DNA from: Chloroflexota bacterium | GTDB lineage: Bacteria > Chloroflexota > Dehalococcoidia > JACQGW01 | Assembly (NCBI GenBank): GCA_016199325.1 | Contig: JACQGW010000143.1 | Span: forward strand, 1 to 9,103 | Length of the DNA: 9,103 nt | Direction: 5' to 3' | In this document: piece after piece, positions 1 through 5,738 of the stretch | How positions within the stretch are numbered: position 1 is the stretch's first letter | Layout of the letters: the number at the start of each line of letters is the position of its first letter | Notes under the pieces: generated by a model | The model's input: the letters and a program-made list of their open reading frames with translations, nothing else | Databases searched by the model: none | What the model was told of the DNA's origin: nothing | Position numbers and translations under genes: made by a program

Positions 1-386
1 GAAGATGGGAGCGAGGGTGCGTCTGTGCCCGTCCCCCCTCTCCCGCCGAGCGGGCGCGGGGCTGGGGGTGAGGGCGTGTCCCCTGTCCCCCCTCTCCCGC
101 CGGGCGGGCGCGGGGCCGGGGGTGAGGGCGCGCTCCCGTCTCCCCTCTCAGTGGGAGAGGGGCTGGGGGTGAGGGCGCGACCGGTCGGTGGCGCAAGAAC
201 GACGAGATCTTCCGCTACCCAGCCCTCGTAGTCGTCGAACGCCAGCCGGAGCCAGCCGGGCCGCCGGACCAGCACCAGGCCGGGCCGGCCCAGGAGAGCC
301 TGGGTCAGCCGCTCGCTCGCCGCGTTGGGCTCGCCATGGACATCGGCGACGCTCACCCAAATGAAGACGGTTTCTCTCAAACTCAC
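1..386 (-). CDS. SH3-domain protein, probable NlpC/P60-type hydrolase (5' part, runs off left edge)
   Basis: This minus-strand frame has no stop from about 389 to the window edge, so only the N-terminal ~128 residues are present. Residues 1 to ~66 resemble a bacterial SH3-like domain, with the pieces VSVADVHGEP, ERLTQALLG, GWLRLAFDDYEGWVAEDLVV. That pattern is typical of the N-terminus of NlpC/P60 (C40) peptidoglycan hydrolases; the catalytic Cys-His domain would lie outside the window, so the enzyme class is inferred. After the SH3 part the frame runs through three hairpin repeats (about 31-177) that encode a Pro/Gly/Arg-rich linker. There is no ATG: two adjacent GTG codons (389-387 and 386-384) are the likely starts, with no convincing ribosome-binding site. 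The promoter at 445-473 gives a leader of roughly 50 nt. The alternative is a pseudogene truncated by the repeats, but no stop interrupts the visible part. Confidence 0.6.
   Translation of the reverse strand, partial: MSLRETVFIWVSVADVHGEPNAASERLTQALLGRPGLVLVRRPGWLRLAFDDYEGWVAEDLVVLAPPTGRALTPSPSPTERGDGSAPSPPAPRPPGGRGGTGDTPSPPAPRPLGGRGGTGTDAPSLPS
31..177. repeat. three tandem GC-rich hairpin repeats inside a reading frame
   Basis: Three related units share the plus-strand core GGGGGTGAGGGCG, at 64-76, 118-130 and 165-177, so the spacing is 54 then 47 bp. Each core is preceded by an inverted repeat. In the last unit CCCCTCTC and GAGAGGGG pair around a 5-nt loop (about 142-162); in the first two, CCCGC pairs with GCGGG. 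A degraded fourth unit may lie at 1-20. I recognise this as a class of dispersed intergenic hairpin repeat seen in many GC-rich bacteria. Here it falls inside the open minus-strand frame of the SH3-domain gene, just after that domain, and encodes a Thr/Pro/Ser/Gly-rich linker. Confidence 0.8.
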
Positions 387-444
387 CACAACAAACCGAA
401 GGCGGCAGCCCTCGCGTCCGCTGCCGCCCCTGACCTCTGATCTC

Positions 445-473
445 AGTATAGTCCCGGCCGGCGCCGGGATCAA
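445..473 (-). promoter_or_regulatory. sigma-70-type promoter with palindromic spacer
   Basis: On the minus strand, TTGATC (473-468) is followed after exactly 17 bp by TATACT (450-445). These match 4/6 and 5/6 of the housekeeping consensus at ideal spacing. Transcription would start near 438 and read into the SH3-domain gene. The spacer contains a perfect 7-bp inverted repeat, TCCCGGC-CGGC-GCCGGGA (452-469), overlapping the -35 edge. It could be an operator, or just a stem in GC-rich DNA. No run of T follows it, so it is unlikely to be a terminator. Confidence 0.55.
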
Positions 474-499
474 ACCGGCTGCCTCAGACGGTGCCCAGG

Positions 500-870
500 C
501 TAGGTTCGAGAGGGCGAACCGCCGGGGCGCCAAGATCGGTCGTCGCGGACCGGGGTATTGCCGGTCAGCACCGGACCCGTCCAGGCGTACTCCGCCAGAC
601 CGACATCTTGCCGCCAGGTGTCCACGTCGGTCCGCAACTGGCTCATCTCGCTCAGGCGGATGAGCGTGGGCGATGCGTTGACGGGCTGGCCGACGCCCGT
701 CAGGCGGTAGAGCCGGTCGTAGCGGTAGGCTGTCGTCGCGCGGTCGGCGCCCGCGGTCGCCAGGCCGTGCGCGTAGCCCGCCGCGATGGCCGTCTGCGCC
801 GTCAGGCTCCCGGTCCTGACCGGGGTGAGCCGGTTCGTCGTCGTGCCGTCGCCAAGCTGTCCGCTGCTGT
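500..870 (-). pseudogene. remnant of an RCC1/YD-repeat (Rhs-like) surface protein
   Basis: A short open stretch on minus, ending at a TAG (502-500), contains three juxtaposed pieces of a much larger kind of protein. First comes an RCC1-like repeat (about 865-750: GQLGDGTTTNRLTPV, then IAAGYAHGLA). Next is a YD/Rhs motif (about 736-700: YRYDRLYRLTG). Last is a piece like the tail module of such proteins (about 645-545: MSQLRTDVDTWRQDVGLAEY, then AWTGPVLTGNTPV). Intact RCC1 and Rhs proteins carry many tandem copies; here one incomplete copy of each is fused and the tail stops short. The upstream part of the same frame (988-870) shows no homology I recognise. This looks like a deletion-scarred fragment rather than a working gene. 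It could instead be the 3' end of a short real ORF. Confidence 0.5.
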
Positions 871-1056
871 GTGGCCGGCAGAAGAAGGATGCTGATGCTC
901 CTGCTCGTGCGCGACAGCGGGCACCCGGCTGGTGCTGCCCAGCGCCAGGCAGATCGGACAGCTCCAGGAATGTCTCGATGCCCTCCACGAGCTACCCTCC
1001 AGCCCTCGACGATCTGCCAGAGCGTCCCGAAGCACCGGGGCGCGGCGACTGCGCCC
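871..1056. other. intergenic stretch with nothing recognised
   Basis: Between the RCC1/YD remnant and the membrane protein gene I see no convincing start site, RNA gene or domain. Open frames exist on both strands, but their translations are Arg/Pro/Ala-rich and look like GC-driven noise. It may hold further decayed sequence from the neighbouring surface-protein fragment. Confidence 0.4.
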
Positions 1057-1662
1057 TCACGCCGTTCGGCCGCGCCAGAGCGCAAGGCCGAGCCAGAGAT
1101 ACCAGGCCGGGTTGACGACGAACCCCGCCAGCAGGGCGGGCACCAGCAGCACCGGATTGGCCGGGGATAGGACGATGAGCCGGCCGACGTAGACGACGAT
1201 GAGCAGGATGCCGAGCAGGTATCCAAGCGAGCCAAGCCTCCTGGGCAACCGCCCACCGCGCCCGATCAGCCAGGAGAAGACGAGCACGGCGGCGCCGGTG
1301 ACCGCAAACGTGAGCAGGCCGCGCGGGTCGATCTGGCTCGGCAGGTTCGCCAGGTTCGCGGGTGTGGTCACCGGCGGGTTGATCGCGTTGGCCAGATCGT
1401 ACCCACCGTGTATGGTCGAACCGACGGCGCCGGCGAGGCCAAGCAGCAGCGCCCAGAGGGCGAACGCGGCGTCGGTCTCCCGCAGCCGGCCATACACGGC
1501 GACGAGCGTCGCAGTTGCCAGCAGGCCGCCGAGCATGAGGAAGAGCCCGCTGAGCAGGGTGCTCTGAAGGACGATGAACGAGACCGAATACAGAAAGCCG
1601 ACGACGCCGGCGAGGATGGCACAAAGAGCGGCGAATCGCTCGAAAGCTGCGGATGGCAGCAT
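1057..1662 (-). CDS. six-helix membrane protein of unknown function
   Basis: The protein is 201 residues and strongly hydrophobic. By eye, transmembrane segments lie at about 10-30, 35-57, 66-84, 115-133, 144-164 and 169-196. A polar loop (about 90-112, rich in Asn/Pro/Leu) separates helices 3 and 4, and a basic loop (GRGGRLPRR) sits between helices 4 and 5 and probably faces the cytoplasm. I do not recognise the family; it loosely resembles small multi-helix integral membrane proteins of the DUF4386 sort, but I would not assign it. I chose the ATG at 1662-1660 because AGAGG lies 5 nt upstream. A longer frame opens at 1713, but its extra 17 residues (NRQDAKIAKKEAR) are translated from the intergenic CTTGGCG repeat. 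The gene lies 59 bp downstream of the SnoaL-like gene on the same strand and may share its transcript. Confidence 0.75.
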   Translation of the reverse strand: MLPSAAFERFAALCAILAGVVGFLYSVSFIVLQSTLLSGLFLMLGGLLATATLVAVYGRLRETDAAFALWALLLGLAGAVGSTIHGGYDLANAINPPVTTPANLANLPSQIDPRGLLTFAVTGAAVLVFSWLIGRGGRLPRRLGSLGYLLGILLIVVYVGRLIVLSPANPVLLVPALLAGFVVNPAWYLWLGLALWRGRTA

Positions 1663-1672
1663 TCTGGCCTCT

Positions 1673-1702
1673 TTCTTGGCGATCTTGGCGTCTTGGCGGT
1701 TC
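1673..1702. repeat. short tandem TCTTGGCG(N) repeat between genes
   Basis: Three near-copies of TCTTGGCG lie at about 1674-1682, 1683-1690 and 1691-1699, with 8-9 nt periodicity, followed by GTTC. I recognise 'cgccaagacgccaag'-type repeats as common intergenic elements in several bacterial phyla. This one sits in the 59-bp gap between the SnoaL-like and membrane-protein genes. It is open in the membrane protein's frame, which makes an artificial N-terminal extension. Confidence 0.7.
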
Positions 1703-1721
1703 AGTCGTTCCACAGGCCGGG

Positions 1722-2144
1722 CTAGAGATCCGGCAGGAGCCCGAGTGCCCGCAGGAGCCCGGCCACGTCCCAGATGTGGATGCTGCGGCGTGCTCGGCGG
1801 CCTTCGACCGTCAGCAGGGAGACGCCGCGCACAGTCACGCCGCGGCCGGTGGCTGGGATGTTCAGCAAAGGCCCCCGATGCGTGCCCCGGGCGGTCCAGG
1901 CGAGCGCCAGGCGATCGCCCTGGACGACCGCTTCGTCGATGGTGAAGTGGAGGTCGGGAAAGGCGCGCAGATAGCGGGCGAAAGTTAGGCGGATCCCTTC
2001 GAGACCGTGCAGCGGCGCGGCCTGGGCGACGTCGACCCCCTCGAAGTCCGGTGTGTACAGCGCGCCGAGCCGTTCGACGTCGTGGGAGTTCCAGGCTTCC
2101 ACCAGGTCGGTGGCGAAACGAGCGATCTCTTCACCCACAGCCAC
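1722..2144 (-). CDS. SnoaL-like / ester-cyclase-family protein
   Basis: The protein is 140 residues, the usual size of a single-domain SnoaL-like (NTF2-fold) protein. Matches to the family pattern run along the whole chain: the N-terminal helix with AWNSHDVERLGALYTPDF (about 17-34), FPDLHFTIDEAVVQGDRLA (61-79), the GTHRG plus PATGRGV segment (about 86-102), and the C-terminal IHIWDVAGLLRALGLLP (about 122-138). Family members include polyketide cyclases and many uncharacterised small-molecule-binding proteins, so the substrate cannot be inferred. The start is uncertain. GTG at 2144 has GAGG directly abutting it; GTG at 2138, two codons in, has the same GAGG at about 6 nt and may be the true start. 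An out-of-frame ATG at 2185 with a better ribosome-binding site lies upstream (see findings). It follows the ATPase gene by about 95 bp, so co-transcription is possible. Confidence 0.85.
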   Translation of the reverse strand: MAVGEEIARFATDLVEAWNSHDVERLGALYTPDFEGVDVAQAAPLHGLEGIRLTFARYLRAFPDLHFTIDEAVVQGDRLALAWTARGTHRGPLLNIPATGRGVTVRGVSLLTVEGRRARRSIHIWDVAGLLRALGLLPDL

Positions 2145-2239
2145 CCTCGCAGGACAAACCGACTGACGTCACCGCCGACAGCCATATCGTGCTCCTGCGG
2201 GGTATTCGGAATCCAGGTCAAAAGGTGTTCATTTCCTGC

Positions 2240-4330
2240 TCACGTTCCGACGCCCTGGAGCTCCCACTGCCACAGGATCTCCGCCAGTCGCTCGATCCCC
2301 ATCTTCAGGTGGCGGCGGTAGGTGCTGAACGGCAGGTCCAGCACCTCTGCCGCCGCCTCCTGGGTTGGCGCCGGGTGGAGGTACGTGCGGTAGAGGGCGC
2401 GGTAGTACTTGGCATCGCGCGGTGACCGCTTGAGCGACTCGGCGGCCTCTTTCACCAGCGCCTGGAGGGCTGCGCAGCGTTCGGCGGGCGTCGCGTCGGC
2501 GGCAGTCTGCTCGGCGATCAAGCGCGACCGCACCAGGGGATTCGCGCGCAGCACGTCGGGCCGGGAGATCTCGCGCAGGGCGTCTCGAACGGCCATCGCG
2601 AAATCCGGCTGGCTGAGGACGACGAGCGGCTCGGCGCGCGGCAGCGCGCCGGCGGGAGTCGCATCGGTTTCGCGCTCGGCCAGCAGCGCCAGCCACGCCA
2701 TTGGCGGCGTCGCCCGCCAGTCGTGCCCGTAGACGCCGTAGCGGCGTCCGCCGACGACGAAGTCGGCTTCGGGTATGCGTGCCAGGTCGGCGTAGGCAAA
2801 CACCGGGGCCCAGAAGTCGGGGTCGGCGCACGGGAAGAAGGTGAACGTCAGCCCCGGCACTGTCAGGTAATGGCGCACGACGTTGACGAAGACGAGGCTC
2901 TGGGTGGGTGAAACGCCCTGGTAGGTATCGCGGGCCATCCAGAAGCGGAAGAGGGTCGCGGCCTCGCCGGGCCGCAACGGTGCCCGGCTCTGAAGAGCCC
3001 GCCAGGCTGCCCTCGCCGCCGGGTCGACCTCCAGGTCCTCGGGGCCGGTATGCTGGATCGGAACCGCGGCCAGGAATCCGGCCGGCTGCCGTGTGCCATC
3101 GCGGAAGACGAGCGCGCCTTCTGGGCGTCGGGCGAGCCAATGCGCGGCGAGATGGGCCGATTCATCGCCCTCGTGTTGTGCGACCATGGCCACCAGCGCC
3201 GGGACGTCGTCGGGCGTCGCCGCGTCGGGCAGCGCCGTGCCGCTCTCCTGCCAGGAGAAGAACGGACGCACGACCGGGTTGTCCCGATGGAGGAAGATGT
3301 AGTCGAACAGGACGCGCAACTGATCCTGCCCGCTCGTCAGCGGCAGCCGGGCGCCGTAATAGGTCCGGGCCCGGCGGTGGAGCTCGGCGTACCAGTCGGG
3401 ATTGCGCCAGCGCAGGTCGGCGGCCAGCGCCTCCCGCGCCAGGTCGTGCGGAAACAGGCCCTGCGGCCCGGACTCGATGAACGACAGCCCGCGCAGCCAG
3501 TCGAACAGCTCGTGGACCTCCGGCATGTCCAGTATTGCGGCCAGCAGCGCTTCGGTCGTCAGATGTACCAGGGCGCAGACTTCGAGCGCCGCCCGATGGG
3601 CCGGCCCCGGCACCTTCTGGAGGAACTGCTCGAGCAGCGTCTTGACCACGTCTGGCGCCGCTTCCGGCTGAAAGCGTGTGCCGGGCCGCTGGGCGAAGAC
3701 GTCGGCGACGAGCGAGAGCGCCAGCGGGTGGGCGTGGGTAAAATCGAGCACGGCCTGGTGCTGCTCCGGGGGCACGTCCCGTTGCGTGAGGTAGGCCCGG
3801 CCTTCTTCCGGACTCAGATTCCGCAGGGGCAGCGTCTGGATGAGCGTTCGCCAGCCGGGATCGGTGCGCCAGGCCAGTGGCAGGGGATGGCGGCTGGCGA
3901 GGACCAGGACCGTCTGCTCCGGCAGTTGGGGCAGGAACACCTCGCGCAGCCAGCCGTCGAGCGGTCCGAGGGTCTCGTAGGTGTCGATCAGGACCGCGTG
4001 GCGCCGGGCGAGGGACGCGAGTACCTGGAGTGGCGACTCCCGGGCGTCCAGGCCCATCGCCAGACGCAGCGCCCCGACAAACTCGTCGGGCGACGGCTGG
4101 ACGTTGCGGGCGTCGACGTAGAACGCCGGCGTGTCATATCGCCGGCAAATGGCGCCAAACTCGCGCAGGAGCGTGGTCTTGCCGACGCCGCCGGGGCCGA
4201 AAACGTAGAGCACGCAGAAGGGGAGCACCGGCGAGGTGATCGCGGACTGCAACAGGGCGCACTCGCTGAATCGCCCAACGAACCGCCGGTGCCGCTCCGC
4301 GATCAGTCGATCCGCCAGACGTTGTGCCAC
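2240..4330 (-). CDS. STAND-type ATPase with acetyltransferase-like middle and C-terminal HTH (regulator-like)
   Basis: The protein is 696 residues and starts at GTG. Residues 17-210 form a P-loop NTPase of the STAND/NB-ARC sort: Walker A GPGGVGKTT (45-53), Walker B VLIDTYE (113-119), a sensor-like LASRHPL (144-150) and the HPLALSLV segment (201-208) that matches the 'GLPLAL' motif. Residues ~285-330 (FPHDLAREAL, DWYAELHRRARTYY) look like the winged-helix region that follows NB-ARC. Residues ~365-550 resemble a GNAT acetyltransferase (DDVPALVAMVAQHEG, HWLARRPEG, GFLAAVP, then HYLTVPGL and FWAPVFAYADL), but I cannot verify an acetyl-CoA site. Residues ~654-686 (PTQEAAAEVLDLPFSTYRRH) look like a sigma-region-4-like helix-turn-helix. 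The architecture suggests a cytoplasmic, ligand-sensing, DNA-binding ATPase. A -10 box at 4374-4369 gives a ~30-nt leader; AAGGG lies a few bases before the GTG. It is divergent from the DUF1015 gene and may control the shared promoter. Confidence 0.8.
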   Translation of the reverse strand: MAQRLADRLIAERHRRFVGRFSECALLQSAITSPVLPFCVLYVFGPGGVGKTTLLREFGAICRRYDTPAFYVDARNVQPSPDEFVGALRLAMGLDARESPLQVLASLARRHAVLIDTYETLGPLDGWLREVFLPQLPEQTVLVLASRHPLPLAWRTDPGWRTLIQTLPLRNLSPEEGRAYLTQRDVPPEQHQAVLDFTHAHPLALSLVADVFAQRPGTRFQPEAAPDVVKTLLEQFLQKVPGPAHRAALEVCALVHLTTEALLAAILDMPEVHELFDWLRGLSFIESGPQGLFPHDLAREALAADLRWRNPDWYAELHRRARTYYGARLPLTSGQDQLRVLFDYIFLHRDNPVVRPFFSWQESGTALPDAATPDDVPALVAMVAQHEGDESAHLAAHWLARRPEGALVFRDGTRQPAGFLAAVPIQHTGPEDLEVDPAARAAWRALQSRAPLRPGEAATLFRFWMARDTYQGVSPTQSLVFVNVVRHYLTVPGLTFTFFPCADPDFWAPVFAYADLARIPEADFVVGGRRYGVYGHDWRATPPMAWLALLAERETDATPAGALPRAEPLVVLSQPDFAMAVRDALREISRPDVLRANPLVRSRLIAEQTAADATPAERCAALQALVKEAAESLKRSPRDAKYYRALYRTYLHPAPTQEAAAEVLDLPFSTYRRHLKMGIERLAEILWQWELQGVGT

Positions 4331-4365
4331 TGACCACCCTTCGCCAGTCGGAGATAGCGCCTGAT

Positions 4366-4380
4366 CTGATTATACATCAG
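4366..4380. promoter_or_regulatory. candidate operator, inverted repeat in the divergent promoter
   Basis: CTGAT-TATAC-ATCAG is a perfect 5-bp inverted repeat with a 5-nt centre. A second CTGAT directly precedes it (4361-4365). It covers the minus-strand -10 box and ends 5 bp before the plus-strand -10 box, so a protein bound here could affect both transcripts. The arms are short, so this is a suggestion only. Confidence 0.35.
4369..4374 (-). promoter_or_regulatory. -10 box for the ATPase gene
   Basis: The minus strand reads TATAAT exactly (4374-4369), a perfect -10 consensus in otherwise GC-rich DNA. It lies 38 nt before the GTG start of the ATPase gene. No good -35 hexamer is visible at 16-18 bp, so an activator may be needed. 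Confidence 0.55.
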
Positions 4381-4382
4381 TG

Positions 4383-4391
4383 TGGTATACT
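4383..4391 (+). promoter_or_regulatory. extended -10 promoter for the DUF1015-protease unit
   Basis: TG-G-TATACT (4383-4391) matches the extended -10 consensus TGnTATAAT with one mismatch. That form can work without a -35 box, and none is evident. The start point would be near 4398, leaving a leader of about 15 nt that carries just the ribosome-binding site AGGAGGG (4402-4408) before the ATG at 4413. Confidence 0.55.
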
Positions 4392-4412
4392 GGTCCTCAG
4401 CAGGAGGGACGC

Positions 4413-5729
4413 ATGGCGGAAGTGCGCTCGTTTCGTGCCCTGCGCTACGACCCGAGCCGGGTCCCGTCGCCGGCGAGCGTCGTCTGTCCTCCTTACGACG
4501 TCATCGACCCCGCCGAACAGGGCCGGTTGTACGAGGCCAGCCCATACAACGCGGTTCGCATCGAGCTCGGTCGTTTCGAGCCGGGTGACGACGAGCAGCA
4601 CAACCGGTACACGCGCGCCGCCGATGCGCTGCGCCGCTGGCAGCAGGCCGGTGTGCTCCGGCGGGATGCCGAAGATGCCCTGTACGTCTACGAGCAGACC
4701 TTTCACCATCGCGGCCAGATCCTCACCCGCCGGACGATCTTCGCCGCCGTTCGGCTCGAGGACTGGCAGCGCCGCGTCGTGCTCCCGCACGAGCGAACGA
4801 TGGCGGCGCCCAAGGCCGACCGGCTCCGCCTGCTGGAGGCGACCGGGGTGCAGCTCAGCCCGATCTACGGGCTGTTCGAGGATCCCGGCCACGCCGTCCA
4901 CCGCGCGTTCGATCGGGTGGCGCTGCGCCAGCCTCCGGCGCTCGACTTCGTCTGGAGCGGCGACGAGCGCCAGCGCCTCTGGGTCGTCACCGATCGTTCG
5001 GTCATCGGCGCCTTCTCGGCAGCTCTGTCCGACCGCCAGATCGTCATCGCCGACGGCCACCACCGCTACGAGACGGCGCTGCGCTACCGAGACCGGCGTC
5101 GGCTGGACGGCGGAGGCGACGCCGACGCGCCGTGGAACTTCATCCTGATGGGCTTGACCGCGGTCGACGACCCCGGGGTGGTCGTCTTGCCCACCCACCG
5201 GCTCGTGGGCGGCACCCCGCTGCCGGCGGACGAGCTGGAGCGCGGCCTCGCCCACTGGTTCGACCTCGAGTCCTGGCTGCTCGCGGCCGAAGACCCGCTT
5301 GCCGACATCCACCGGTTGCTGGACGCGCTGGCCGGGCTCGGGCGCGAGCTCCACGTGTTCGGCCTGTGCGAGCGCGGGGAGCGGCTGTCGCTGGCGCGGC
5401 TGCGCGATCCCGATGTGATGGACGACATGGCCGGTCCCGGCCGCTCGGATGCCTGGAAGCACCTGGACGTCAGCATCGCGCAGACGCTGATCCTCCAGGG
5501 TGCGCTTGGCATGTCGCCGGGGGCAGAGGGACGGCTGACCTACACCCGCGACGAGGAAGTGGCGCTGTCCGAGCTTCGAGCCGGCCGGGCCTGGCTGGCC
5601 ATCTTCCTGAACCCGACCCGCGTCGATCAAGTGGTGGCCGTCGCTCGGGCGGGCGACGTCATGCCCGAGAAATCCACGTATTTCCACCCGAAGCTGTTGA
5701 CCGGGCTCGTGTTCTATCCACTCGACTGA
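4413..5729 (+). CDS. DUF1015 family protein (COG4198-like)
   Basis: The protein is 438 residues and cytoplasmic (no signal peptide or membrane segment). The length and three conserved blocks match the DUF1015 family: CPPYDVI (25-31), ADGHHRYETAL (213-223) and the C-terminal MPEKSTYFHPKLLTGLVF (417-434). The His/Asp/Arg-rich middle block looks like an active or ligand site. The reaction is not certain. I recall DUF1015 genes beside serine-biosynthesis genes (serA/serC) in other bacteria, and a ParB-like serine-kinase relationship has been proposed for related proteins; neither is shown by this window, where no serine gene is present. The start is fixed by AGGAGGG (4402-4408), 4 nt before the ATG. 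An in-frame extension to 4380 is rejected because it would overlap the promoter. It is the first gene of a two-gene unit with the protease. Confidence 0.9.
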   Translation: MAEVRSFRALRYDPSRVPSPASVVCPPYDVIDPAEQGRLYEASPYNAVRIELGRFEPGDDEQHNRYTRAADALRRWQQAGVLRRDAEDALYVYEQTFHHRGQILTRRTIFAAVRLEDWQRRVVLPHERTMAAPKADRLRLLEATGVQLSPIYGLFEDPGHAVHRAFDRVALRQPPALDFVWSGDERQRLWVVTDRSVIGAFSAALSDRQIVIADGHHRYETALRYRDRRRLDGGGDADAPWNFILMGLTAVDDPGVVVLPTHRLVGGTPLPADELERGLAHWFDLESWLLAAEDPLADIHRLLDALAGLGRELHVFGLCERGERLSLARLRDPDVMDDMAGPGRSDAWKHLDVSIAQTLILQGALGMSPGAEGRLTYTRDEEVALSELRAGRAWLAIFLNPTRVDQVVAVARAGDVMPEKSTYFHPKLLTGLVFYPLD

Positions 5730-5738
5730 GGAAGCTAC

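Noticed and set aside
1..180. The three hairpin units as a CRISPR array
   Set aside because: Units differ in length and sequence, spacing is irregular (54 and 47 bp) and there are no unique spacers between identical repeats.
992..1624. Long open frame on minus overlapping the membrane protein
   Set aside because: Its translation is Arg/Pro/Ala-rich with no domain; the overlapping frame gives six clean membrane helices and a good ribosome-binding site.
3050..4333. 427-codon open frame on plus opposite the ATPase gene
   Set aside because: It is antisense to a frame with intact Walker motifs and HTH; its translation is charged and domain-free, as expected for a shadow in GC-rich DNA.
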